Shown: piece by piece, positions 44,792 through 53,500 of the stretch
Numbering within the stretch: position 1 is the first letter of the stretch
Layout: the number at the start of each line of letters is the position of its first letter
Source: Ruminococcus sp.
Lineage (GTDB): Bacteria; Bacillota; Clostridia; Lachnospirales; Lachnospiraceae
Assembly: GCA_013911065.1 (NCBI GenBank)
Contig: JACERV010000018.1
Span: 39,081 to 103,080, forward strand
Length of the DNA stretch: 64,000 bases
Direction of reading: 5' to 3'
Made by a program: the position numbers and the translations under genes
The notes under the pieces: generated by a model
The model's database searches: none
What the model was told of the DNA's origin: nothing
Seen by the model: only the letters and a program-made list of their open reading frames with translations

Positions 44792-46159
44792 TTATTTCTT
44801 TTTGAAATTTACCTGATAGTCCTTATGCACCGACTTAATTACCGTAGTAAGTGCCAGCAGACCTATCAAGTTCGGGATTACCATTAACCCGTTGAAGCAG
44901 TCAGCCATATCCCAAACTAAAGTTACTTTCATGGCAGAACCTAATATAATGCATACACATACTAACAATGAATAAATTTTAACTGCCTTTTTGCCAAACA
45001 AATACTTAATGTTGGCCTCTCCAAAGAAATACCAGCCGATAATGGTAGAAAACGCGAAGAAAAACATACATATAGCAATGAATATCTCTCCAAATTTACC
45101 AAATACAGACGAAAATCCAGCCTGTGTCAGTGCCGTACCTATCAGAGACTGATCCGGTGTCACAGAACGTGTAATGATAATGACAAATGCCGTTAAGTTC
45201 AGGATAATAAATGTATCGATGAACACTCCCATCATAGCTACAAATCCCTGTTCTGCAGGATGTTTTACTTTAGCAATTGCATGTGCATGAGGTGTAGAAC
45301 CCATACCGGCTTCGTTTGAAAACAAACCACGTGCAACACCTTTCTTCATGGCTTGCTGAATCGTCGCACCAATTACACCACCTGCAATTGACTGCGGAGC
45401 AAATGCTCCTACGATGATTTCCTGGAAAACAAGCGGAATCTTTGTAACGTTTGCAAAGATTACAATAAGTGCTCCTATAATATAGAACAACGCCATAATA
45501 GGAACCATTGTCTCTGTAACTTTGGCGATTCTTTTAATCCCGCCTGAAAAAATGAAGAACGCCAGAATCGCAACGGCAACCCCAACAATAACCTGATTAA
45601 CACCAAACGCTGCACTGAATGCATCCCCAATTGAATTGGACTGAACAGCATTTCCCATAAAACCAAGAGCAAAAATAATTAGTACTGCAAAAATAGCTGC
45701 CAATACTTTACCGAACGTTCCCTTAAAAGCGCCCTTTATGTAATATACCGGACCGCCTGTAACGTTTCCGTCTTTATCTGTCTGTTTAAATTTCTGGGCC
45801 ATCAATGCTTCTGCATATATTGTCGCCATACCAAAAAATGCACTGACCCACATCCAGAAAATAGCTCCGGGTCCTCCCACCGCAATAGCCGTCGCCGCAC
45901 CAGCCAGATTCCCTGTACCTACCTGCGCCGCAATTGCAGTTGCAAGTGCCTGAAATGACGACATGCCGTCGCTTCCAGCCGCCTCCTCCTTTCTAAACAG
46001 CCCTCCGAATGTTCTTCTGAAGCCTTCCCCAAAGCCTCTGATTTGAATGAAACCAAGCTGCAGAGTAAACCATATCCCGGTTCCTACCAACAGGAATAAC
46101 AGCAAATAGTCCCATAAAAATCCATTCACCTTCGCAACAATTAACTCTAAAACCTCCAA
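44792..46159 (-). CDS. AGCS-family sodium:amino acid symporter
   Basis: Sodium- or proton-coupled alanine/glycine symporter family (AGCS), 455 residues with about ten helices. Family stretches are AAQVGTGNLAGAATAIAVGGPGA (split: AAQVGTGNLAGA, then AVGGPGAIFWMWVSAFFGM), GGPVYYIKGAF and GLFSNEAGMGSTPHAHA. It starts at TTG with AAGGAGG seven bases upstream. It lies inside the inositol island but has its own palindrome-bearing upstream region and no evident link to inositol breakdown. Confidence 0.9.
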   Translation of the reverse strand: MEVLELIVAKVNGFLWDYLLLFLLVGTGIWFTLQLGFIQIRGFGEGFRRTFGGLFRKEEAAGSDGMSSFQALATAIAAQVGTGNLAGAATAIAVGGPGAIFWMWVSAFFGMATIYAEALMAQKFKQTDKDGNVTGGPVYYIKGAFKGTFGKVLAAIFAVLIIFALGFMGNAVQSNSIGDAFSAAFGVNQVIVGVAVAILAFFIFSGGIKRIAKVTETMVPIMALFYIIGALIVIFANVTKIPLVFQEIIVGAFAPQSIAGGVIGATIQQAMKKGVARGLFSNEAGMGSTPHAHAIAKVKHPAEQGFVAMMGVFIDTFIILNLTAFVIIITRSVTPDQSLIGTALTQAGFSSVFGKFGEIFIAICMFFFAFSTIIGWYFFGEANIKYLFGKKAVKIYSLLVCVCIILGSAMKVTLVWDMADCFNGLMVIPNLIGLLALTTVIKSVHKDYQVNFKKK

Positions 46160-46186
46160 TGCATTCCCTCCTTACATATTTTATCG

Positions 46187-46202
46187 ATATTATCGATAAT
46201 AT
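46187..46202. promoter_or_regulatory. Perfect 16-bp palindrome upstream of the symporter
   Basis: ATATTATCGATAATAT, preceded by a further ATCGAT at 46183-46188. Position (about 30-45 bp before the start codon) fits an operator, but AT-richness limits confidence. Confidence 0.45.
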
Positions 46203-46344
46203 TATTTATATTACATATGATAAATTATTATCAAAGTTTCCGCAATCATTTTTGCCTACCTTTTTAATTTTTCGTAAGCATTATCTCCCAAGAAGTATCA
46301 CATATTGACAAATAAATGCCTCCTGACATCAATGAATAAGAAAA

Positions 46345-46390
46345 AGACCAGCACCCAGTCAACTAATGACTCAAGATACTGGTCTCTCTT
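46345..46390 (-). terminator. Terminator downstream of the iolJ-MATE unit
   Basis: AGACCAG (46379-46385 on minus) pairs with CTGGTCT (46345-46351), with an inner AGTC/GACT stem, followed by TTTTTC on the minus strand. Confidence 0.65.
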
Positions 46391-46407
46391 TCTTTTCTAT
46401 TCTATAC

Positions 46408-46506
46408 TTAACCTAACAATTCCCTTTCAATCCGCTCCCGGGCTTCCAGTGCATATTTATCCATTTTCTCCAGAAATCCGAAATAGGAAACGGCTGCAAT
46501 CAATTC
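46408..46506 (-). pseudogene. iolH: Remnant of a second iolH (C-terminal 32 codons)
   Basis: The minus strand encodes ELIAAVSYFGFLEKMDKYAL followed by EARERIERELLG and a stop. This matches the last 32 residues of IolH at 39563 with only a handful of changes, and the DNA is roughly 80 percent identical. There is no start codon or upstream body. The fragment joins directly onto the 3' end of the MATE gene, whose stop TGA lies inside it. It marks an old duplication or rearrangement of the iol locus. Confidence 0.85.
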
Positions 46507-47828
46507 CTTGTTAGCTTTTTCGCCCAGTGTCCATAGTTGGTTTTGATAAAGACAGGTACACATTTAAAGATCTGATCCGCATTAAGACAGGCCAGAACTA
46601 CAATAGGAGCCGCTTTTTTTACAAATGCCATGTACCAGGAAAGCGGCAGGACGATAATCCATATACTGATAATATTCATCACCAGAATAAAGGAAGGGCT
46701 GCCTCCGCCTTTTATTATTCCTTCACTAGTAGGCATCTGATACCCCATCCCAATATAAATAATGCTCATAAGAATCAAAAACTGATTCGCCATAGCCTTT
46801 ATCTCCGGGCTAAGGTTATAGTATTCCAGCACCGGGATTCGGATCAGGTACAAAATAAGAGCCCCGGCAAGGGCCGTAATTAAAAATACTATCTGTAGTT
46901 TTTTAGACATTTCTTTAACCGCCCTGGTGTCACCTTCCCCAATTACCTTACCGATCATGACCCCGCCTGCCAGCGCACTTCCGGTGACCGCCGCCTTGAC
47001 CATCAAAAACAAGTTGGAGGAGACTGCATTTGCACTCAAAGCGGTACTGCTCATATTACCCAAAATCACCGTCTGCAAAGCGGTACTAAAACTCCAGATA
47101 AGTGCCATAACAAAAAGCGGTGACAAGACCTTAAGATAATCCTTAAAAAATTCTGGGGCAATAGCGGTTAATTTCTGTCCCGGGGATAACCCAATCTTTT
47201 TAAGTGTATAGATGACCACCATCGTACATTCCACCAGCCGGACTATCAAAGTTGCAAATGCAGCTCCTTCAATCCCCAGTACGGGAATGCCAAATTTACC
47301 GAAAATCAACAGATAATTAAGCAGCCCCTTCGTACAAAGAGCTGCCACCGAAAGCCAAAAGCCGATTTGTACCAGCTCCCTGCTTCTTAGAAAGCCCAGT
47401 AAAATCGTGGATATCATAGAAAAAACATAAGATATCCGTATAATTCCCAGATACTGCTCCGCTTGTACCAAAATAACCTCGTCCTTGGTAAACAAAGACA
47501 AAATTGGTTGGTCAAACAAACTGACAATCGCAAAGCAAAGGGCACAAACCAGTACCCCGACTGTCAAAGCACATTTGGCAATATCACGGTTCTGCTTATC
47601 CTTTTTCGCTCCCCAATACTGGCTGCCAATCATTACAACCGCCTCAGCAAGTGCCGTAAGCACTTGCTGATAAACGAATTGTATTTGGTTGACTATTGAT
47701 GCACCTGCCATGGCCTGCCCGCTAAACCGTGCCAGCATCACATTATCCAGCAAATTTACGCTGAGGACAATAACGTTTTGCAGCACGATAAAAACGCTTA
47801 GTTTAATAAATGTCTTATAAAACTTCAC
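46500..47828 (-). CDS. MATE-family transporter in the inositol island
   Basis: MATE-type membrane transporter of 442 residues with two six-helix halves (SVFIVLQNVIVLSVNLLDNV in the first helix, GSQYWGAKKDKQNRDIAKCA loop). It starts at GTG overlapping the iolJ stop by four bases (GTGA), so it is translationally coupled to the aldolase. Its last codons run into an iolH remnant, so the native C-terminus may have been altered. The substrate is unknown; coupling to iolJ hints at a role in export of a pathway compound. Confidence 0.85.
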   Translation of the reverse strand: MKFYKTFIKLSVFIVLQNVIVLSVNLLDNVMLARFSGQAMAGASIVNQIQFVYQQVLTALAEAVVMIGSQYWGAKKDKQNRDIAKCALTVGVLVCALCFAIVSLFDQPILSLFTKDEVILVQAEQYLGIIRISYVFSMISTILLGFLRSRELVQIGFWLSVAALCTKGLLNYLLIFGKFGIPVLGIEGAAFATLIVRLVECTMVVIYTLKKIGLSPGQKLTAIAPEFFKDYLKVLSPLFVMALIWSFSTALQTVILGNMSSTALSANAVSSNLFLMVKAAVTGSALAGGVMIGKVIGEGDTRAVKEMSKKLQIVFLITALAGALILYLIRIPVLEYYNLSPEIKAMANQFLILMSIIYIGMGYQMPTSEGIIKGGGSPSFILVMNIISIWIIVLPLSWYMAFVKKAAPIVVLACLNADQIFKCVPVFIKTNYGHWAKKLTRN

Positions 47829-48676
47829 CTTACATTTGGATAAGCATGATTAAAGACTTTAATATGATGCTTTACATTTTCATAGGTTCCTTTAATCATC
47901 GCCCTATCCAAATCAAAGTAATTGTAACTGTCATTCTCAGCAAAGTACCGGCGGGCATATTCCGTCAAGCTATTAAAACTGGCCGTGGCGATATTTACTT
48001 TCTTAATTCCTAAGGAAATTGCCTTTTGGAAATCCTCATCCGTTATGCCGCTTCCCCCATGTAACACCAGGGGAATATCAACTGCTTCGTTTATTGCATT
48101 TAATACCTCAAACTGCAGCTGGGGTGCCACCGGATAATTGCCATGGGCATTGCCGATAGCAATAGCCAGAGCATCAATACCGGTTTGTTCCACAAACACC
48201 TTTGCATCATCGGGATTCGTGCAGCAGATCCCGTGATCGCCGCTTCCGTCTTCACTGCCGCCAACCAGGCCCAGCTCAGCTTCAACCGTTGCTCCAAAAG
48301 CTTTGGCAAACTGAACCACCTCCTGGGTTTTTGCAATATTTTCCTCAAAGGGACTGGTTGAGGCATCCAGCATCACTGAGGTAAAGCCCATATTTAAAGC
48401 TGTTTTTACTGTTTCCATAGTCAGGCCATGATCCAGATGGACAGCAATATCAACCTTGGCCTTTTGAGCCGCGGTGACCATCATAGGTCCAACGAATTCA
48501 AGGGGCGAATTCTTAAGCCTCACCTCTGCTATCTGTAAAATAATCGGAGTCTCAAGCTCTTCTGCTGCCTGCACCGCCCCCATAATCATCTCCATGTTGC
48601 CAACACTAAAGGCACCTATGCCAAACCCTTCTGTCTCAGCCCGGTTCAGCAGCTCTTTCATTTTTACCAGTGCCAT
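47825..48676 (-). CDS. iolJ: Class II aldolase, probable IolJ
   Basis: Zinc-dependent class II (ketose-bisphosphate-type) aldolase of 283 residues. The Asp/His site is VHLDHGLTMETV, zinc ligands include Glu in EAELGLVGG and His in IPLVLHGGSGITDEDF, with IGNAHGNYP also typical. Position between iolA and the rest of the iol genes suggests cleavage of 5-dehydro-2-deoxygluconate 6-phosphate into DHAP and malonate semialdehyde. Fructose- or tagatose-bisphosphate aldolase activity is the alternative. Confidence 0.85.
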   Translation of the reverse strand: MALVKMKELLNRAETEGFGIGAFSVGNMEMIMGAVQAAEELETPIILQIAEVRLKNSPLEFVGPMMVTAAQKAKVDIAVHLDHGLTMETVKTALNMGFTSVMLDASTSPFEENIAKTQEVVQFAKAFGATVEAELGLVGGSEDGSGDHGICCTNPDDAKVFVEQTGIDALAIAIGNAHGNYPVAPQLQFEVLNAINEAVDIPLVLHGGSGITDEDFQKAISLGIKKVNIATASFNSLTEYARRYFAENDSYNYFDLDRAMIKGTYENVKHHIKVFNHAYPNVR

Positions 48677-48719
48677 ATTCTACCTCCTTCACCAGTCATT
48701 TTTCACTTTTATAAGCGTT

Positions 48720-50231
48720 TTAGATGGTTCCATCCCAGGTAGAAGTTTTTTCTTTTTTACCCTCTTCTTCATCAAACCAGGTTGTCGTTACCACTTTTGT
48801 CTCTGTAAAGAAACGATAGCCGTCTTTACCCAGGCAATGCAAATCACCAAAGAAGGAATTCTTATGGCCAGAGAAAGGAAATGTTCCTACCGGCACCGGA
48901 ATACCAACATTGATACCAACCATACCGCCATGCGTATGTCTTGCAAATTCCCGTGAATAGTAACCACTCTGAGTATAAATTACTGAACCGTTTGCAAATT
49001 CATTTTGATTCATGACCTCTAAGCCCTCTTCAAAGTTCTTAACCCGTTTGATGCAAAGAACCGGTCCAAAGACTTCTTTATCACCGACGCTCATCTCTGA
49101 AGTTACCTTGTCAAAGATGGTTGGTCCTATGTAAAAGCCATTTTCAAAGCCTTCAACTGTAACCTCACGGCCGTCCAATACCAGTTCAGCGCCTTCATCA
49201 ATTCCTTTTTGAATCCAGTTAAGAACGGACTCTTTATGACCTGCATTTATTACTGGTCCCAACTGAGTGGACTTATCATAAGCCGGACCAATTTTAAGGT
49301 TAGAAGCTAATTCTTTTATTTTCGCTACTAATTCATCAGCAATGCTTTCCTGTACAACGATTACCGGCAAAGCCATACATCTTTGTCCGCCGCAGCCGAA
49401 GGCTGAATTAATGATTCCTGCAGCAGTTCTCTGAATGTGAGCATCTTCCAAAACCAAAGCATGATTTTTCGCCTCGCAAAGAGCCTGAACTCTCTTGCCA
49501 TGGCTTGCTCCCACCTGGTAGATATGCTTTCCTACTGATGTTGAACCTACAAAAGAAATACCCTTGATGTCCGGATGACTTAAGAAGATTTCTGATTCGT
49601 TTCTTGAGCAGGTTACGATATTCAGGACACCATCCGGCAAACCTGCTTCTTTATATAACTGGGCAAAGCGCAGAGCACTTTGAGGATCAAAAGTAGCTGC
49701 TTTAATTACCATAGTGTTACCACAGGCGATACACATTGGAGCCATCCAGCCCATAGGAATCATTGCCGGAAAGTTATAAGGAACAATACCTGCAAATACA
49801 CCTAAGGATTCCCGGTAAAGGACAGTATCATATCCCTTAGAGGCATCCATGGTACTCTCACCCATCATTAAAGATGGTGCAGCGATAGCTTGCTCAGTTC
49901 CTTCTTTAGCCTTTAAAACATCGCCCATTGCTTCGCCCCAGGCTTTTCCGCCTTCTATTGCCACCAGTTCTGTTAACTCATCCATGTGCTCAATGATTAA
50001 ATCTCTCAATTTATAAAGAATCTGAACCCTTTTGATTACCGGAGTTGATGACCAAGCCGGGTAAGCTGCTTTGGCGGCATCAATGGCTGCCTCTACTTCA
50101 TCTACGGTACAGCAGGGAACTTTGGCGATTACTTCGCCGGTACTAGGGTTAAATGCGTCAGTGTACTTCTCCGTTTTAGATGTAACATACTCTCCATTAA
50201 TAAACGGTGATAAGGTTTTAACTTCTGCCAT
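48720..50231 (-). CDS. mmsA: Methylmalonate/malonate-semialdehyde dehydrogenase (CoA-acylating), IolA
   Basis: Aldehyde dehydrogenase superfamily member of 503 residues that converts malonate semialdehyde to acetyl-CoA in inositol breakdown. Family stretches include PYNFPAMIPMGWMAPMCIA, SFVGSTSVGKHIY and the catalytic Cys in FGCGGQRCMALPV. The first half follows the MmsA/IolA pattern (FINGEYVTSKTEKY). It has its own upstream region shared with the divergent IolR gene and lies 43 bp before iolJ. Confidence 0.93.
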   Translation of the reverse strand: MAEVKTLSPFINGEYVTSKTEKYTDAFNPSTGEVIAKVPCCTVDEVEAAIDAAKAAYPAWSSTPVIKRVQILYKLRDLIIEHMDELTELVAIEGGKAWGEAMGDVLKAKEGTEQAIAAPSLMMGESTMDASKGYDTVLYRESLGVFAGIVPYNFPAMIPMGWMAPMCIACGNTMVIKAATFDPQSALRFAQLYKEAGLPDGVLNIVTCSRNESEIFLSHPDIKGISFVGSTSVGKHIYQVGASHGKRVQALCEAKNHALVLEDAHIQRTAAGIINSAFGCGGQRCMALPVIVVQESIADELVAKIKELASNLKIGPAYDKSTQLGPVINAGHKESVLNWIQKGIDEGAELVLDGREVTVEGFENGFYIGPTIFDKVTSEMSVGDKEVFGPVLCIKRVKNFEEGLEVMNQNEFANGSVIYTQSGYYSREFARHTHGGMVGINVGIPVPVGTFPFSGHKNSFFGDLHCLGKDGYRFFTETKVVTTTWFDEEEGKKEKTSTWDGTI

Positions 50232-50420
50232 TGCTATTTCCTCACTTTCTTATTTTGATAATGTTTTGGAGTATTTAACTCTTCGATTATCATCTTTTGG
50301 TTACTTTATGGTTTTATTCTATAACCTTTTTTCAAAAATTGCAACCTATATTTGCAAAAATTGTTCACAAAATGCTATTTTTATATTAATATACTATATA
50401 GCACAATTAAGGAGGCAAAT

Positions 50421-51182
50421 ATGCGAACTGAAAGAATTGACCAGGTCGAAGAGTATATTCTGACGAACAAAACTGTAACTATTGATCAACTATGTGACGT
50501 TTTTAAGGTTTCTAAAAATACTATCCGGCGGGATATCGGGCAACTTTTAGACCGGGGCAGAATTAAAAAAGTCTATGGCGGCGTTACCGCACTGCCTGAC
50601 TCATCCCTTCTGCCCCTAATCCCCTATAACCTGCGGAATACCAGCTTTGAACACGAAAAGGACTTGATTTGCAAACGGGCTGCCAGTTTCGTCGAAGAGA
50701 ATGATCTTCTCTATATAGATACTGGTACTACCAGCCAAAACCTAATCGACTATTTGGGAAACAAAAAATGTACCATCATTACTAATTCACTCCAGGTTGC
50801 CATAAAAGCGGTTAATTACCCCAACATTACTCTCATCTCTTTAGCCGGGAAATTAAAGCGGGAAACGCTTTCCTTTGTCGGCAGTACTGTGGAGGAAGCA
50901 CTAAAAACCTATAACATCGGTAAGGCTTTTTTATGCTGCACCGGCGCAACCATTGAAAATGGACTGACCAACGCTTCTATGGATGAGTATCAGATAAAAA
51001 AGATTGTGGTGGAAAACAGCCAGAGCCGCTACCTGTTGGCAGACCATACTAAATTTGGTAAATTCTCGCTGATGACCTATAGTCCGCTATCAGCCATTGA
51101 ACATGTGATTACTGACCAGAACCCGCCAACTAATTACCTTGATTTTTTTAGTACTCATGATATCAACTTACATATTACTTAA
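50421..51182 (+). CDS. iolR: DeoR-family inositol regulator IolR
   Basis: DeoR-type repressor of 253 residues. N-terminal HTH (VTIDQLCDVFKVSKNTIRRD, residues 18-37) followed by RIKKVYGGV, and a DeoRC sensor domain (LYIDTGTTSQNLIDYL, SRYLLADHTKFGKFSLMTY). The pattern closely follows Bacillus IolR, whose inducer is 2-deoxy-5-keto-gluconate 6-phosphate, the IolC product. The ATG at 50421 follows AAGGAGG; an upstream ATG at 50352 has no such site. It diverges from mmsA, which it probably represses. Confidence 0.9.
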   Translation: MRTERIDQVEEYILTNKTVTIDQLCDVFKVSKNTIRRDIGQLLDRGRIKKVYGGVTALPDSSLLPLIPYNLRNTSFEHEKDLICKRAASFVEENDLLYIDTGTTSQNLIDYLGNKKCTIITNSLQVAIKAVNYPNITLISLAGKLKRETLSFVGSTVEEALKTYNIGKAFLCCTGATIENGLTNASMDEYQIKKIVVENSQSRYLLADHTKFGKFSLMTYSPLSAIEHVITDQNPPTNYLDFFSTHDINLHIT

Positions 51183-51258
51183 TACATCTTTGTAAAAGAG
51201 GTTTTATCCACAGAGAATAATTGACTCTGACTTTTATCTCATAACATACTAAAAAGAA

Positions 51259-51299
51259 AGCTTATGCAGGATGCTCATTATGAGACTCCCGCATAAGCT
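51259..51299. terminator. Hairpin between iolR and larE
   Basis: AGCTTATGC (51259-51267) with GCATAAGCT (51291-51299), 9-bp perfect arms and a 23-nt loop, between convergent genes. A T-rich stretch follows on plus. Confidence 0.6.
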
Positions 51300-51354
51300 C
51301 GAGATAATATTTTTAAATACATTTAATTGCATTACAATACTAAGCAGGTTCATT

Positions 51355-52194
51355 CTACTTTTGGCTATACAACTCCTTATCAATTAACGTCTCATTCATA
51401 CTACCAGTGCGATATCCGATCAAATCCATTGTAATATAAGAAAATCCATATTTCTTAAAAGAATTCACGATATTCAAACGGGTGTTTTCCTCTATCAGTT
51501 TTAAAAATTCTTCTGGTAAAACCTCAATTCTTGCAATCGTTCCATGAATTCTTACCCTGACCTGATGAAATCCCATATCTAAAAGGAGCTGTTCAGCTTT
51601 ATCAACCATACCCAGTTTTTCTTCCGAGATAATCTCTCCATACACAAATCTTGAAGAAAGGCAGGCAAAGGACTGTTTATCCCACGTTGGCAGTTCTATT
51701 TCCTTTGATAATGCCCTAATATCATCCTTAGATAAATGACATTCACGGAGCGGGCTTCGGATTCCCAATTCTGCCACTGCCTGCAGACCGGGGCGATAAT
51801 CCCCATTATCATCCAGATTAGAGCCTTCTACAACCGCATTAATATTTTCCTGCTCCGCAATTTCCCATATTTTCTCAAACAATTCTTTTTTGCATAAATA
51901 GCATCGGTTTTTCGGATTTTCCCGGAATCCCTCAATATCCAGTTCCTCGGATTCCACAATAATGTGCCTGATTCCCTGGCTTTTACAGAACGCCGTTGCC
52001 TCATCCAGCTCACGTTTCGGGAATGAACAGGACTTTGCCGTTATTGCGATACATTTTTCTCCGAGCTCATCATAAGCTGCTTTTAGCAAAAATGTGGAAT
52101 CAACCCCACCAGAAAACGCCACTGCCACACTTCCCAAACCTTTCAGGTTTTCTTTTATACACTTCATTTTCTCATACTGTTCTTTGGTTGCCAT
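51355..52194 (-). CDS. larE: LarE sulfur transferase for the nickel-pincer cofactor
   Basis: ATP-dependent sulfur transferase that installs thiocarboxylates on the nicotinate-derived pincer cofactor. The PP-loop SGGVDST is at residues 28-34. Cys98 and Cys101 (NRCYLCKKELF) and Cys178 (SFACLSSRF) give the three-Cys set described for LarE enzymes that hold a 4Fe-4S cluster, in contrast to single-Cys sacrificial forms; this assignment is from memory of the family. It is the last gene of the operon, 4 bp after larC. Confidence 0.9.
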   Translation of the reverse strand: MATKEQYEKMKCIKENLKGLGSVAVAFSGGVDSTFLLKAAYDELGEKCIAITAKSCSFPKRELDEATAFCKSQGIRHIIVESEELDIEGFRENPKNRCYLCKKELFEKIWEIAEQENINAVVEGSNLDDNGDYRPGLQAVAELGIRSPLRECHLSKDDIRALSKEIELPTWDKQSFACLSSRFVYGEIISEEKLGMVDKAEQLLLDMGFHQVRVRIHGTIARIEVLPEEFLKLIEENTRLNIVNSFKKYGFSYITMDLIGYRTGSMNETLIDKELYSQK

Positions 52195-52198
52195 AATC

Positions 52199-53500
52199 CT
52201 ACTCCTCCTTTATATCCTCTAAGGATAATCCATTTTCTCGTGCAATTCTTGCAAGATCATCATACTCTAATTTACTTTTTTCTACTCCAAATCCACTTGC
52301 CTTTTTAATACGTATGTCCCCATATTTTGTTTCTATTGTTTCAATGTGACGTTCCATCGTATGTCTGCGCCGGTCACTGCACCTCACTCCGAGGGTCGTT
52401 GTGTGTTGTAAGATTAACCGTACCATTCTGTCTTCATCATCGGGCCTGCATAAACATACCAGTTTGTACCCCGGACGGTTTTTTTTCATCTGGATTGGGA
52501 TGACGTACACATCTAATGCTCCCTTTTCCAATAAGGTCTCAAGTGCAAAGCCGAGCTGTTCGCCGGTTATATCATCAAGGTTGCAGTCAATCTCAACAAT
52601 ACCTGCGTTCTGCTGGTTTGTCTCGCCGCTGAAAACACGCACACAGTTTGCAACAGGGAAGTCTTTCTTTCCCATTCCATATCCTATTTTATCAACCACC
52701 ATAACGGGCCTGCTGCCGAACTCGTCCGCAAAGTGTCTGATAATAGCGGCACCTGTAGGTGTACAAAGTTCCCCCTGTATCTCTCCCCCATAAGCCGGTA
52801 CTCCCCGAAGGATATGCGCAGTTGCCGGAGCAGGAACCGGCAGAATGCCGTGCATACACCTAACCTGCCCGCTGCCTGTATGCACTGGGGAAACAATAAT
52901 TTTCCGGGGAGCCAGGGTATCAATCAGCATACAAACGCCAACAACGTCAGCCACTGCATCCATAGTTCCCACCTCATGAAAATGAATATCCTCCACAGGC
53001 TTTCCGTGCACCTTAGCTTCTGCCTCTGCAATCAGACTGTATATTGCTATAGCATCTTCTTTTACCTTATCTGGTATAGGAAGGGCGCGCAAAATTCTTT
53101 GTATTTCCTCAAGATTGGCATGGCTATGTTCCTGATGCGTATGCCCATGAGCGTCTTGGTTATGTGTATGCTCCTGATATACATAACCATCCTGTCCGGT
53201 TTCATGCACATGTTCATGATGTGAATGTCCGTGATGTGAATGCTCATGATGCGAATGTTCATGAACATGGCCCGGGGATATATCATGGCTTTCCTCTTCC
53301 GAATCCCCTACATACACAGAGACATGTGTACCTGTAATACCGCATTTCACAGAGACTTCTTTTTCTACGCGGACACCGGGGAGTCCAATGTTGTTCAGTT
53401 TGCTGATAAACGCATCCGGGTCAGGCAACAGTTCCAGCAGTGCTGCCATAAGCATATCACCGGCAGCACCCATATTACATTCTATATATAAGGTTTTCAT
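52199..53500 (-). CDS. larC: LarC nickel insertase, single continuous frame
   Basis: Nickel-inserting cyclometallase of the pincer cofactor pathway, 433 residues. It begins MKTLYIECNMGAAGDMLMAA and has a His-rich segment at about residues 72-130, with repeated HSHHEHSH-type runs, probably a nickel store. The C-terminal LarC2 part (GIVEIDCNLDDITGEQLGFA) is in frame with LarC1, whereas in Lactobacillus plantarum the two need a programmed frameshift. The start overlaps the larB stop by four bases (ATGA). Confidence 0.93.
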   Translation of the reverse strand: MKTLYIECNMGAAGDMLMAALLELLPDPDAFISKLNNIGLPGVRVEKEVSVKCGITGTHVSVYVGDSEEESHDISPGHVHEHSHHEHSHHGHSHHEHVHETGQDGYVYQEHTHNQDAHGHTHQEHSHANLEEIQRILRALPIPDKVKEDAIAIYSLIAEAEAKVHGKPVEDIHFHEVGTMDAVADVVGVCMLIDTLAPRKIIVSPVHTGSGQVRCMHGILPVPAPATAHILRGVPAYGGEIQGELCTPTGAAIIRHFADEFGSRPVMVVDKIGYGMGKKDFPVANCVRVFSGETNQQNAGIVEIDCNLDDITGEQLGFALETLLEKGALDVYVIPIQMKKNRPGYKLVCLCRPDDEDRMVRLILQHTTTLGVRCSDRRRHTMERHIETIETKYGDIRIKKASGFGVEKSKLEYDDLARIARENGLSLEDIKEE

